This document shows positions 32,845 through 41,908 of a DNA stretch of 64,000 nt, one piece after another (the stretch's first letter is position 1; each line of letters starts with the position of its first letter). Made by a program: the position numbers and the translations under genes. The stretch lies in NCBI GenBank assembly GCA_035478835.1, contig DATIJH010000009.1, positions 186,001 to 250,000 of the forward strand, given 5' to 3'. This stretch comes from DATASD01 sp035478835 (GTDB taxonomy: Bacteria > Patescibacteriota > Saccharimonadia > Saccharimonadales > UBA4665). A model generated the notes under the pieces. It ran no database searches. It was not told the DNA's origin and saw nothing but the letters and a program-made list of their open reading frames with translations.

Positions 32845-33924
32845 CTAAAGTTTGGCGATTTGCTCCATGTAGCGGGAGATAACTTTTTTCATTTGGATGA
32901 AGGCCTGCTTGTCGAGCCATTCGGTTGGGCCGTGGTGGCCGCCGCCGTGCGGGTAAAACGAAATGCACGGCGTCTGTATGGCTGCGAAAAATCGGGCGTC
33001 ATTGCTGCCGAGCGTGCGCGCACCGGTCACTTTTACACCGGTCACGTCGGTAATAATGTCGGCGAACGGGCGAATATATGGATCGTCGAGACGAAATTCG
33101 GTTGTCGTGCCGTCTACGATGATGTCCATGGCAACGCCGTCGTGCTTGGCGCAGATTTCCTGCGTCGCTGCCAGAATGTGCTGGCGGTCAGCTTCGTTGA
33201 TGACGCGGACGTCAATTAGCATGGTGCCGCTGCTTGGAACCTGGTTGGGCGCTTCGCCGGCCTCTAAAACGCCGATGTTGCAGGTGTTGGTCTCCGGGCT
33301 CATATTTGGGAAAAGTACCTGGATGTCGTGTGCGATTGCCAGTAGCGGCTGGAGCGCCGAGCGGCCAAGCCACGGCCGTGAGCCGTGCGCAGGCACACCA
33401 GTGGATGTAATTTTGAGGTACAAAAAGCCTTTGGAATGCGTTTGGATTTGCCAGTCATCGCCGCCGTCGGGCAGAATGCAGACCGACGGCACGTACCCCT
33501 CTTCGATAATCTTTTTCACGCTGGTGCCGCCCTGCTCTTCGTCGGTGGTAATCATGAGGCCGAAATCGTAATCGGCGACATTTTCGAGCTCGTCAATGGT
33601 TTGTAAATAAGCAGCGATAGCGCACTTCATATCGAGCACGCCGCGGCCGTAGTATTTGCCGTTGATCTCGCGCAGCTCAAAAAGTTCGTCCGGCCCCGGC
33701 ACGACGTCAAGGTGTGCCGCCAGCATGACTTTTGGCGTTTTGTGGCCTGGCCGCGAAGTCGCAACAAGAGATTCAACACCGTCCAAATCGAATCGTTCCA
33801 CATGCATGCCGCGCTGCGCGACAAAGGTGGCGATGTAATCGAGCGCCTGGTGCATGGCCGGTTCATCGCCGTCAACGGTGCGAAATGCGACTAGTTTGCG
33901 TAAAATTTCGTCCAAAATATACAA
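32845..33924 (-). CDS. M20-family metallopeptidase (ArgE/DapE type)
   Basis: About 359 residues. Metal site residues: A-A-H-L-D (His/Asp), G-V-L-D-M-K (bridging Asp), T-T-D-E-E-Q-G (catalytic Glu then metal Glu), and H-G-G-G-H-H-G near the C-terminus. The lid/dimerisation domain lies between (about 165-285). Relatives cleave acyl groups from amino acids or small peptides. The reading begins at TTG 33924 with AAGG upstream; no ATG lies near the family's normal N-terminus, so a non-ATG start is likely. It is cytosolic and monocistronic. Substrate unknown. Confidence 0.88.
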   Translation of the reverse strand: MYILDEILRKLVAFRTVDGDEPAMHQALDYIATFVAQRGMHVERFDLDGVESLVATSRPGHKTPKVMLAAHLDVVPGPDELFELREINGKYYGRGVLDMKCAIAAYLQTIDELENVADYDFGLMITTDEEQGGTSVKKIIEEGYVPSVCILPDGGDDWQIQTHSKGFLYLKITSTGVPAHGSRPWLGRSALQPLLAIAHDIQVLFPNMSPETNTCNIGVLEAGEAPNQVPSSGTMLIDVRVINEADRQHILAATQEICAKHDGVAMDIIVDGTTTEFRLDDPYIRPFADIITDVTGVKVTGARTLGSNDARFFAAIQTPCISFYPHGGGHHGPTEWLDKQAFIQMKKVISRYMEQIAKL

Positions 33925-34027
33925 CTTGCCTTATGGCAACACTTATGTTTATCAAATAAATATATCACGGCGCATTTGAACGCGACATATTGATAAAAAT
34001 GATTTTTTATGCTGAAATATATGACTA

Positions 34028-35512
34028 ATGACTACGCAGCCTGAAAGAGTGTCCGGTACGGAGAACGCTATGCTGCCTTATCTCGAAGACGGGCTTGCTC
34101 GTGCCCGGGCAAACGGTTTTGACATCGCCGCCGCCATTGCCAACGAATATGGTGAGTCTGCTGACTCGCCGCAAAACGCGGCACACCAAACGGATATTGT
34201 GACCGCTGCGGCCGAAATCGCCACGGCCGCCGAACTGGCTCCGGAATTTTTTGAAAGCACGCCCAAAACCGTGCTGCTTGCGGGGCTGGGCGCGGCCTGG
34301 GTTGACCTTGACAGGCGCAAGCAACAAGCACCTGTGTGCCGGCAGCGCCTGGGGCAAGAGGCCGATCTGCTGGCCAGCCTTACGATGCTGCTTGCCGGCA
34401 ATGAGAGCCAGCTGCGCCGGGATATATTGATCGCCTCACCGTGGCATAGAGAGCAGTTCGGCGAATCAAAGATGGAGCGCGAGCTCGGTCGGGCGCGTGA
34501 CGCTTTTTTTGCACGCGCTTATAACCATGAACTTTCTAAGCGTGTTGCCGAAGTCTTGGATGCCGATGGTCCGGGCTCGATTTTGCATGAGCAGCGCAAG
34601 ATATTTAACCTTACATCTGAAACGGAGCAGCCCTTTAACGTGGGTGTGCTGGACTTGGCAACCAAAGAAGAACTGGTCGCGAGCGGTGCAGAAAGCGTAC
34701 TGGGCGAAGGCATAACCGGCGATCCTGATTTTATAATGCGCCACGAGTCAAACCGGGCCGAGTACGACGATCGTTTCAGCACAAAAGTCACACCATATAC
34801 GGCGGACGCCTTTACTCGGACGCTGCCAACCGGAGAGAGTTTGCTTATCCTGTACGCGCCAACTGCCTATAGTTTATTGGCACACGCAAAGCACGGTACA
34901 CTTACGTCATACCAAAAGGCACAGTTGACTATAGTGCGCCACGAATATGGACATACGCAAAAGCCGTTTAATTTCGGCCGTCTCGGAGATACTTTTGAAG
35001 AGCTCAAGGCACAGTACCCTACCGGCGATAAAAAAGCATATTGGGATTCGCAGGAGTTTTTCAAAGCTATGGGGGCTGTCACTGGGGTTGACTTGCGGCA
35101 AATGATGCTCGAATCGCTTGCCGAACCCAACGCGCCCGCCGCTTTCATGACAAAAATGGCGAACAATGCGGGCCTGCGGAATACGCTGCTGATGGCGGCC
35201 AGTTACCCGTCAGTTTATACCGGAATGGGGGCAATGAGGCCCGCGGCCTCGATGTCTTGCTTTCGTGAACCGCAAGATAAATCGCTTTACGATTCACTGC
35301 TGCGCGAAGCGGATGTACGTCGCGACGATACGGTCCGGACCCGAGCTATCGGCGAATGGATCGCATTACTGCATAAATTCGGGCCCGAGGCACGCCCCGG
35401 AGTGGTTAATATCCAACGAATGCGTGCGGAAAGCCCCCACAACGTAATAACATACCTGGCCCGCCAGAAGATGAGGGCTGCACGGGATCACCTTGGCGGC
35501 AGTATACTATAA
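34028..35512 (+). CDS. Hypothetical protein with HEYGH zincin-like motif
   Basis: 494 residues, soluble, with no signal peptide. The N-terminal two-fifths is helical and acidic. Near residue 304 an I-V-R-H-E-Y-G-H-T segment matches the HExxH zinc-protease signature, and F-E-E-L about 17 residues later could supply a third ligand. The rest is not recognised. TATGCT lies 14 nt before ATG without a Shine-Dalgarno sequence. Its stop overlaps the stop of the converging dTMP kinase/ThyX gene by six nucleotides, and there is no terminator between. Peptidase activity is inferred from the motif only. Confidence 0.7.
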   Translation: MTTQPERVSGTENAMLPYLEDGLARARANGFDIAAAIANEYGESADSPQNAAHQTDIVTAAAEIATAAELAPEFFESTPKTVLLAGLGAAWVDLDRRKQQAPVCRQRLGQEADLLASLTMLLAGNESQLRRDILIASPWHREQFGESKMERELGRARDAFFARAYNHELSKRVAEVLDADGPGSILHEQRKIFNLTSETEQPFNVGVLDLATKEELVASGAESVLGEGITGDPDFIMRHESNRAEYDDRFSTKVTPYTADAFTRTLPTGESLLILYAPTAYSLLAHAKHGTLTSYQKAQLTIVRHEYGHTQKPFNFGRLGDTFEELKAQYPTGDKKAYWDSQEFFKAMGAVTGVDLRQMMLESLAEPNAPAAFMTKMANNAGLRNTLLMAASYPSVYTGMGAMRPAASMSCFREPQDKSLYDSLLREADVRRDDTVRTRAIGEWIALLHKFGPEARPGVVNIQRMRAESPHNVITYLARQKMRAARDHLGGSIL

Positions 35513-37882
35513 ATTCTTGACGGCTTCGTCTTTGGCGTCGGTAAGCTGCTTGAGCTTGAACTGAGTGTAGCGCTCGGCGGCCAAGCGCGTGAGCTCGGCG
35601 TCCTCGCCTTTATTGACAAACTTCATGGCGCCGCCGAGCAGCGGGTGGACCTCGCTGAGCTTTTCGTGCATTTGCAGGACGAGTTTGCGGTAGCCGGGGT
35701 GGCCTTGCGGGCTGGTGCGGAGCTCGTGTAAATGGAAGGCCTCGCGGGCGTTATAGGTGACTTTCCAGCGCATGCGGTGTCCAAGCAGCGTGGCGTATTG
35801 CGCCTCAAGCGCAAAACCGGCTTCCTGCAAAGCGCTGTAGAGTTTAAGGCTGAGGTCAAAGCACTGCTCGAACTGGTCGGCCAGGCCGGCTTCTTCGATG
35901 AGTTCCGGCACTTCGTAACCGTAACGCGGCGTCAGCGCCTGCCACTCAAGGTCGTCAACCATGCGGTGACGCGCCAGGTCGCGGAAAATACCAAAGTCGC
36001 ACAGCAAATCCCAGCTGTAATGCGCCTTTTCGAGCGCGCGGCCCGGGCGGTGGCGGCGGTTCAGCCGTTCGCCCATGTAAGCGGTAAAGACTTCGAGTTT
36101 CTTGGCGTACGGCCATTTTTGCGCAGTAGCTTGCAGCTCTTTGAGTGAAAGCGTGCTGTGCTCGTAAAGCATGTCGGGCACCAGGTCGAGCTCATTGCGC
36201 GGCCAGACTTCGGTAAGCGTTACGGTGTCTTTTGGCGTGGCGTGCTGCTCCGGCAGAAATTTGTCGGCCAGCGCCTTTACGGTGTGGCGCGTGTTGGCAA
36301 AATATGCAACCGTGGCACCGCCGCGCTCCGGTTTGTCGGCGCGCTCAAAGAACGTTGGGTTGGTTTTGCGCACTTCGGCCAGAATTTGCTCGCCGGCCTT
36401 GCCTGCCTCTGGCAGATCATCGGCCATAAGCCGCATAATAAGTGCTTCGATCGCCTGTCCGGACCCGTAAATGCCAACGGTTGAGGTTGTAGCCACGGGC
36501 AAAGTATGCCGAGCCGCGTCGCAGGCTTGGGCTTTGGTGGCGCCTTTCCAGGCAACGTCGCGTTCGCTTTCTGGTGTCGAGGAATTGGCGCGCACATAGT
36601 CTGTTAAATCGTGCACCATGCCAGAGTACAGTTCAAAAATCTTGTCCATGATTTCGCAGTATTGCTTTTTGACATCTTTTGGAAAGTGCTCAGGTACAAA
36701 GTAGCGGTAGCGCCCGTTTTTGTCTTTTTGGTCAAAGAAGATGTAGCGGGTGGATTGCTCCAGGTAAGCCGCCAGACGACCCCACTCAAGCTTTCTAATA
36801 AGTAAGGCCGAGGCGTTTTCGACCACCAGGTGCTGGCCCACGAGCTGCTGCACGGAGTCGTCGCCATATGCGGTAATGACGCGCTGCAACAGTTTGTCGT
36901 CCTTGCCGAGCTTGCCCGCGAACTCGTCCAGAATAGTGACGCGCATGTCGTCGCCGCGGCGGCTCAGGCGCGCCATGGCAGCGGCAATGGTGACCGGGCT
37001 AAGCTTGTCGGTAAAACTGTAGACGTTACCTTCGGCGCTAGTGACGGCCTCGTCCAAGAATGCTTTGCCCTCACTGGTGATTTCGTAGTTGCCGTCGTGT
37101 AATTTGTTGACATACGGGCTTTCGCTGAGTGCCGATTTGACTTTGCGCGTCTCGACCGCCGCCGTTTTGCCTGGTTTTTTAAATGGTTTGGGAAGCATGG
37201 GCCCTACCTTTTGCCAAATTAGTTCGTGAATGGTTTCGATGCTGAGCAGCTCGCCGCCGCGCGTACAATCAAGGCGCTGGAAGTCTTTGGGGAATAGCTG
37301 ACACATGTCGTCGTACACTTGCACGGAGCGTTGCAGATGATTGAGGTCGGCCTCGTGGATATCGCGCTTTTTAGTGGTGTAGTTGCGTTCGCCCTTTTGA
37401 TCTACGAGTTTTTGGGCGGTTTCGGCCGGTACGCGCAACACAAAGCTAGTGTCGGGGCGCGGCACGTGCAGCATCTCGAACTCGAGGTTGTCGAGCCAGA
37501 TAAAGTAGCCGCGGCGTTCCTCGGCATTGGTGAATTTGGTGCCTTGGTGCGCCATGTTCGAGCCGGTAAAGCGGTTGGCGAGCACGATTTTGCCTTCAAA
37601 CAATGCTTGGCGAATATGTTCGGCGGCCTGGAAGCGATCGAGCGCATAAAACAGCGAGGAGGTGTACGGCCCGACTTCCTCTGCCGTGCCGTATTTGCCG
37701 TTTAAATATTCGCGCACAAAGTAGCTGGACGGCTCGTTGTACTGGGGGAAATCAAAGGTGGCGACGTCGTAGCCTTGGGCTTGCAGGCGCTTGGTGAGCA
37801 GATCGAACTGCGTCCCCTTGCCCGAACCATCCGTGCCTTCGATGACTAAAAAGAATCCGTTGCGATTTTCTGCCGGTTTCAT
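35507..37882 (-). CDS. dTMP kinase fused to a tandem ThyX-like thymidylate synthase
   Basis: 791 residues. Residues 1-225 are a thymidylate kinase: P-loop E-G-T-D-G-S-G-K-G-T-Q (15-25), D-R-F near 82, L-A-N-R-F-T (100-105), and a lid with K-K-R-D. Residues about 255-515 resemble one ThyX half (L-E-Q-S-T-R-Y, 374-380; R-H-T-L-P, 458-462), and about 520-785 a second half (A-R-H-R-M-V near 637 and R-Y-G-Y near 653). ThyX makes dTMP from dUMP with FAD and folate; the kinase makes dTDP. The canonical RHRxxSxNExSxRY motif is incomplete in both halves, so synthase activity is uncertain. It overlaps the dcd stop by four bases. Confidence 0.85.
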   Translation of the reverse strand: MKPAENRNGFFLVIEGTDGSGKGTQFDLLTKRLQAQGYDVATFDFPQYNEPSSYFVREYLNGKYGTAEEVGPYTSSLFYALDRFQAAEHIRQALFEGKIVLANRFTGSNMAHQGTKFTNAEERRGYFIWLDNLEFEMLHVPRPDTSFVLRVPAETAQKLVDQKGERNYTTKKRDIHEADLNHLQRSVQVYDDMCQLFPKDFQRLDCTRGGELLSIETIHELIWQKVGPMLPKPFKKPGKTAAVETRKVKSALSESPYVNKLHDGNYEITSEGKAFLDEAVTSAEGNVYSFTDKLSPVTIAAAMARLSRRGDDMRVTILDEFAGKLGKDDKLLQRVITAYGDDSVQQLVGQHLVVENASALLIRKLEWGRLAAYLEQSTRYIFFDQKDKNGRYRYFVPEHFPKDVKKQYCEIMDKIFELYSGMVHDLTDYVRANSSTPESERDVAWKGATKAQACDAARHTLPVATTSTVGIYGSGQAIEALIMRLMADDLPEAGKAGEQILAEVRKTNPTFFERADKPERGGATVAYFANTRHTVKALADKFLPEQHATPKDTVTLTEVWPRNELDLVPDMLYEHSTLSLKELQATAQKWPYAKKLEVFTAYMGERLNRRHRPGRALEKAHYSWDLLCDFGIFRDLARHRMVDDLEWQALTPRYGYEVPELIEEAGLADQFEQCFDLSLKLYSALQEAGFALEAQYATLLGHRMRWKVTYNAREAFHLHELRTSPQGHPGYRKLVLQMHEKLSEVHPLLGGAMKFVNKGEDAELTRLAAERYTQFKLKQLTDAKDEAVKNL

Positions 37883-38592
37883 AGCGCTTTTAAACCTTTC
37901 ACCGGCTCCGGCAATGTGCGCTGGTCTTTGTAGGCGCGCGGCAGCATTTGATCTGGTGTCCAGGTTTTAATGAGTTCCTGCAAGTCGGTGCCGATTTGAT
38001 ATTTGCCGCTGAAGCCGCTGTCGCGCCCGGCGCCGTAGTTGCCTTCAACCTTGCCGGTTTCGTGGAAGACAATCTGGCCGATGCGTTCGCCCACCGGCAG
38101 CAAAACGGTTTCATGCTGGTTGAGATTGTAGACTTCGAGCGTCAGGCGGTTGATGTAGCCGGGGTCGATCCAGCCGGCGTCAAAGCAAACCGCGATGCCA
38201 TTGCGGCCCCAGCTGGAGCGGGATTTGAGCTCGCAGGCGCCGGGCGGCAAAATGCCGAAGAACTCGTGACTGTGGGCCAGAATGCGCTCGCCCGGGCGGA
38301 GCGGGATCACCGGATGGTCAAGCGGGATGCCCTTGAGCGGCTCGAATCCGTTTTGCTTGCACCACTCGCCGTGTTTGACGGCTTGCTTGGGCTCGCCAAA
38401 ATAGCGGTATACATCGGCTTTGTCGAAGGGGTTATACAAAGCGTGGTCGCCGCTGCGCTCGGTGCGGAAATAATAATGTCCGAGCGTAATGTCGAGGCTC
38501 GCCTGACTGACATGTTTTGGGTTGAACGGCACGCATATAATATGCCCGTCGTCGATTGCCTGTAAAATCTGGGTGTTGCTATAAACCGCCAC
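37879..38592 (-). CDS. dcd: dCTP deaminase family protein
   Basis: 237 residues, longer than the roughly 190 of E. coli Dcd. Motifs: K-S-R-S-S-W-G-R-N-G-I (nucleotide phosphate binding) and D-A-G-W-I-D-P-G-Y-I-N-R-L-T-L-E-V, with the glutamate that activates water, then V-G-E-R-I-G-Q-I-V-F. It converts dCTP to dUTP, or to dUMP if bifunctional; which is not decidable here. Start GTG 38592 with TTGGAGGAG upstream. It directly precedes and overlaps the dTMP kinase/ThyX gene, so the pair forms a dCTP-to-dTDP route. Confidence 0.9.
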   Translation of the reverse strand: MAVYSNTQILQAIDDGHIICVPFNPKHVSQASLDITLGHYYFRTERSGDHALYNPFDKADVYRYFGEPKQAVKHGEWCKQNGFEPLKGIPLDHPVIPLRPGERILAHSHEFFGILPPGACELKSRSSWGRNGIAVCFDAGWIDPGYINRLTLEVYNLNQHETVLLPVGERIGQIVFHETGKVEGNYGAGRDSGFSGKYQIGTDLQELIKTWTPDQMLPRAYKDQRTLPEPVKGLKAL

Positions 38593-38737
38593 GTGTTACT
38601 CCTCCAAGTTGTCCTCATTGTACGGTGGAACAAACTTATCGCGCAAGCAAATAGCGAAAATTACAACTTAGCGGCCAAGTTTTCGCCTAAAAAGTACTTG
38701 CCATGACATACCACTTTTGCTTACAATCCGCGCTATA

Positions 38738-40435
38738 ATGAAAAAGTTCATGGAACCTAGCCCTAAACCCGCGCCGTCGCACCGGCGGTTTATTCCCGAG
38801 CTTATCAGTGTCGCGGTAGTGATTACCGGTATTTTATTCATTGCGTTTTCGATGTTTGCAGCACTTGTACTGCACGGCCGGGATAATGGCCATGCCGTGC
38901 TGGTGGGGCCGCCACTGATCATGGGGCTTACGCTATTATATGTCGGCATGCTGCTTAATAAGCGCAAACACACGGCCTGGTGGGTGGCGGTTGTCATTTA
39001 TGGTATATGGTTGGTCGCGTACGCCATTGTAGCGGCTTTTGAGCGGCCGCCGGATTCCGGTTTTGATAAGCTGGTGACTTGGGTGGTGAATGCTTTGGCG
39101 CCGGGCCTGACGGTAATCGGGCTGGTGCTCAGCCGCCACGAGTTTAGGGTTAAGAGCGATGTTCGCAACTTTGCAATTGCCGTGCGATTCAGCATACTCG
39201 TGCTGCTGATTGCACTAGTCTACGGTGTTGTTGGCTTTACCCTGCTGGACAAGCGCGATTTTCACCAGGAAATTAATTTCGGCGAAGCTGTGCACCACAC
39301 ACTCGACCAATTCGGCCTCACCAATCAGCAGCTGGTGCCGCACACGCGGCGGGCTCGATTGTTTATGCAGTCGCTTTCGGTGATAAGCGTTGGCGCGGTG
39401 GGCTACGCGTTTGTGTCGCTGTTTCAGCCGCTGCGCGCCCGGTTCGGTGATCACGCGGCCAATCTGCGGCTGGCCGAAGAGCTGCTCAAGAAATACTCGG
39501 CCCACAGTGAGGATTTCTTTAAGCTGTGGCCGCACGACAAGCTCTATTTCTTTGACGGCTTGCGCCGCGCGGGCTTCGCGTATGCGGTGCGCAGCGGCGT
39601 TGCGCTAGTGGTCGACGGACCCTTTGGCGAAGAAGATCGCTATGATGCCTTGCTTGACGACTTCGAAGAGCTGTGTCGTACAAATGATTGGCAGATTGCC
39701 TTTATTCACACCGAGCCGAGCCGCAATGAGTGGTATAAGCGCCGCGGCTTTTCTTTGCAAAAGCTTGGCGAAGAAGCGGTCGTCGATACTGCCACGTTTA
39801 AAGCTGAGGTACGCGGGGCAAAGTATTTTCGCCGTACGCGAAATAAATTTGAAGAGCACGGCTGGCGCACGGAACTGCTTACACCGCCGCACAGCAGCGA
39901 AACGATCGCCAGACTTACGCAGATCTCGCGCGACTGGCTGCGCAAGCCTGGCCGGGCTGAGCGCCGTTTTATTATGGGATATTTTACGCCGCGCTACATG
40001 CAGCTGTGCAAGCTGATGGTGCTGCGTGACGAGCATGGGGTAATCCAAGGCTTTATCAATCAAATTCCTTCGTACGACCGCAGTGAAACAACGTATGACC
40101 TGCTACGCCATTCCCGCGGAAGCCTGCCAAACAGCAGCGATTACCTGCTCTCGAGCTTCATCGAATACGCAGATGCCGAAGGCTACAAACGGGTGAGCCT
40201 GGGACTGTCACCGCTCACCGGGCTTGGGCAAAATGATGAATCGAGCACGCTTATTAGTAATGCGCTGGCGTTTGTGTATAACCGCGGCGACCGTTTTTAC
40301 TCGTTCAGCGGCTTGCGTAACTTTAAGGCTAAATATAAGCCAGTGTGGAGCGCCCGTTACATCGTGTACCGCGACGGTGTGCCGGGTTTTATGCGGACGG
40401 TGACGGCGTTGACGCGCACCATGAAAGTAAAATAA
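38738..40435 (+). CDS. MprF-like phosphatidylglycerol lysyltransferase-domain protein
   Basis: About 565 residues. The N-terminal region (about 20-230) has five to six TM helices. The C-terminal half (about 250-560) is a DUF2156 tandem-GNAT domain: F-F-K-L-W-P-H-D-K-L-Y-F-F, a G-R-A-E-R-R-F-I-M-G-Y-F segment, and S-L-G-L-S-P-L-T-G-L. MprF enzymes move lysine or alanine from tRNA to phosphatidylglycerol and flip the product, lowering surface charge. TATAAT overlaps ATG 38738 (38734-38739), so the true start may be ATG 38750 on a leaderless mRNA. Terminator follows. Confidence 0.85.
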   Translation: MKKFMEPSPKPAPSHRRFIPELISVAVVITGILFIAFSMFAALVLHGRDNGHAVLVGPPLIMGLTLLYVGMLLNKRKHTAWWVAVVIYGIWLVAYAIVAAFERPPDSGFDKLVTWVVNALAPGLTVIGLVLSRHEFRVKSDVRNFAIAVRFSILVLLIALVYGVVGFTLLDKRDFHQEINFGEAVHHTLDQFGLTNQQLVPHTRRARLFMQSLSVISVGAVGYAFVSLFQPLRARFGDHAANLRLAEELLKKYSAHSEDFFKLWPHDKLYFFDGLRRAGFAYAVRSGVALVVDGPFGEEDRYDALLDDFEELCRTNDWQIAFIHTEPSRNEWYKRRGFSLQKLGEEAVVDTATFKAEVRGAKYFRRTRNKFEEHGWRTELLTPPHSSETIARLTQISRDWLRKPGRAERRFIMGYFTPRYMQLCKLMVLRDEHGVIQGFINQIPSYDRSETTYDLLRHSRGSLPNSSDYLLSSFIEYADAEGYKRVSLGLSPLTGLGQNDESSTLISNALAFVYNRGDRFYSFSGLRNFKAKYKPVWSARYIVYRDGVPGFMRTVTALTRTMKVK

Positions 40436-40467
40436 AACCGCCCGGGGTAAATCACGGGCGGTTTTTA
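40434..40467. terminator. Bidirectional intrinsic terminator
   Basis: AAAACCGCCCG pairs with CGGGCGGTTTT around a GGGTAAATCA loop, between the converging MprF-like and rplA genes. Confidence 0.92.
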
Positions 40468-40493
40468 AGACTTGGGTTTTAGCGGCTAGGATA

Positions 40494-41411
40494 CTAGAAT
40501 TCGCTGATTGCAATCGTAATGCTTGGCCCCATCGTAGTGGTGAGGTACATAGCTTTGACGTATGCGCTCTTAACCGAGGCTGGCTTGTTGCTGCGTAGGC
40601 TGGCCAGGACGGCGCGGGCGTTTTCGAGCAACTTGTCGGCGCTAAAGCTAACTTTGCCGATGGCAATGTGTACAATACCGGTGCTGTCGACGCGGTATTC
40701 AACGCGGCCGGCCTTGGCTTCTTGTACGGCTTTGGCTACGTCGTTAGTGACGGTGCCGCTTTTGGGGTTCGGCATAAGGCCGCGCGGACCAAGTACGCGG
40801 GCGTACTTACCGAGCTTTGGCATCTGTGCGGGCGTAGCGATCAGGATGTCAAAATTGATGGTGCCCTTGTCGAGTGCCTTCAAAATGGTGTCAACGCCTG
40901 AAACGTCGGCGCCGTCAACTTTGTCGTCGCTTAAAACGGCAACGCGGACGTTTTTACCGGTACCGGCAGGCAGCACGAGGTTGTCGCGGATGTTCTGGTC
41001 TGCGTGGCGCGGGTCAACGTTAAGGTTGATGTGCATTTCAACGCTGGCGTCAAATTTGACCGGGCTGGTCTTGGCTGCAAGAGCGATAGCTTCAGCGAGC
41101 GTGTAAGTTTTGTCTTTTTCGACGAGTTTGGCTGCTTCGCGGAATTTTTTACCCTGGCGCTCTAAGCGCGAACGAGTCGGCTTAATCGGTTGCTTTGGCT
41201 TGGCAGCTTCTTCGTCGTCGCTGGCACTTGCTTTGCGCTCTTCTTTGGCCTGTTTTTCTTCGGCTTCTTTGAGCGACTTGGCGCTGCGCTTGCCGGCTTT
41301 AGCGGTCTTTTCTGTCTTGTCCTCTGCTGGCGCTTCGGCTGCTTCGGTTTCAGTAACTGGCGCAGCCTCGGCGATCAATTCAGCTTCGGTAGTTTTGGCG
41401 TCTTCTGCCAT
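40494..41411 (-). CDS. rplA: 50S ribosomal protein L1 with N-terminal extension
   Basis: 305 residues from ATG 41411 (AAGGAG upstream). The last 230 or so residues are normal L1: G-K-K-F-R-E-A start, T-L-A-E-A-I-A-L-A, V-L-P-A-G-T-G, the R-G-L-M-P-N-P-K-S-G-T-V-T signature, and the A-V-x-x-A-K-A-G-R-V-E-Y-R strand. The first about 75 residues are an Ala/Glu/Lys-rich low-complexity extension (T-E-A-E-L-I-A-E-A, K-S-L-K-E-A-E-E-K) not found in standard L1. L1 lines the E-site stalk and can repress its operon. It follows the 41493 gene in the rplK transcript. Confidence 0.95.
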   Translation of the reverse strand: MAEDAKTTEAELIAEAAPVTETEAAEAPAEDKTEKTAKAGKRSAKSLKEAEEKQAKEERKASASDDEEAAKPKQPIKPTRSRLERQGKKFREAAKLVEKDKTYTLAEAIALAAKTSPVKFDASVEMHINLNVDPRHADQNIRDNLVLPAGTGKNVRVAVLSDDKVDGADVSGVDTILKALDKGTINFDILIATPAQMPKLGKYARVLGPRGLMPNPKSGTVTNDVAKAVQEAKAGRVEYRVDSTGIVHIAIGKVSFSADKLLENARAVLASLRSNKPASVKSAYVKAMYLTTTMGPSITIAISEF

Positions 41412-41492
41412 GGTGTAACTCCTTCGTGGTGCAAGCGGCTGGTTTGCAGCCTCCCACAATTAATTTTTACTAATTATACCAAATGTTGGCGA

Positions 41493-41885
41493 TTATGACC
41501 AGCGGTAACGATTGCGATTGGCCTGCAAGGTGCGACGGATGGCGGCTATATATGCAGGACGCATCGAACGGGGCATGCGGCCAAGGATTATCTGTAACTC
41601 AGGGTCGCCGGCAATTAGATCTTGTGCTCCGTAGTCATCGCGTCTGCGGTGCGGCAAACGGTTGCCGTGATCACCGTAAGGTGATATTGCTTCGGTGGTG
41701 TCACCTGCTTGGTCGGGTATAGTATTGACTATCTCTGACGGGTCCGATGCGGGTGTTGGATCAATTTCCGCAGGGATAGCTACTGCGCCTTGCAAAGCGG
41801 CGCGTCCGCCAAAACTATCAACCTGGCCAGTGGCTGGCTGGTGCTCATAGCGCGGTATTAGGAAATTATCTGTTTCGGCACCCAT
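41493..41885 (-). CDS. Hypothetical protein between rplK and rplA
   Basis: 130 residues from ATG 41885; an in-frame TTG two codons earlier is less likely because TAGAGT ends seven bases before the ATG, with no Shine-Dalgarno sequence. The first about 85 residues are disordered and acidic/proline-rich; the last 45 are basic and helical (I-I-L-G-R-M-P-R-S-M-R-P-A-Y-I-A-A-I-R-R-T-L). The layout suggests a small nucleic-acid or ribosome-binding protein, but no family is recognised. It is inserted 23 nt after rplK. Confidence 0.65.
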   Translation of the reverse strand: MGAETDNFLIPRYEHQPATGQVDSFGGRAALQGAVAIPAEIDPTPASDPSEIVNTIPDQAGDTTEAISPYGDHGNRLPHRRRDDYGAQDLIAGDPELQIILGRMPRSMRPAYIAAIRRTLQANRNRYRWS

Positions 41886-41908
41886 GGCCAATACTCTAAA
41901 AATCCGGG

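Noticed and set aside
32726..32968. 80-codon minus-strand ORF before rplJ
   Set aside because: It overlaps the M20 peptidase gene in another frame and the rplJ promoter and leader. The leader RNA explains the region better.
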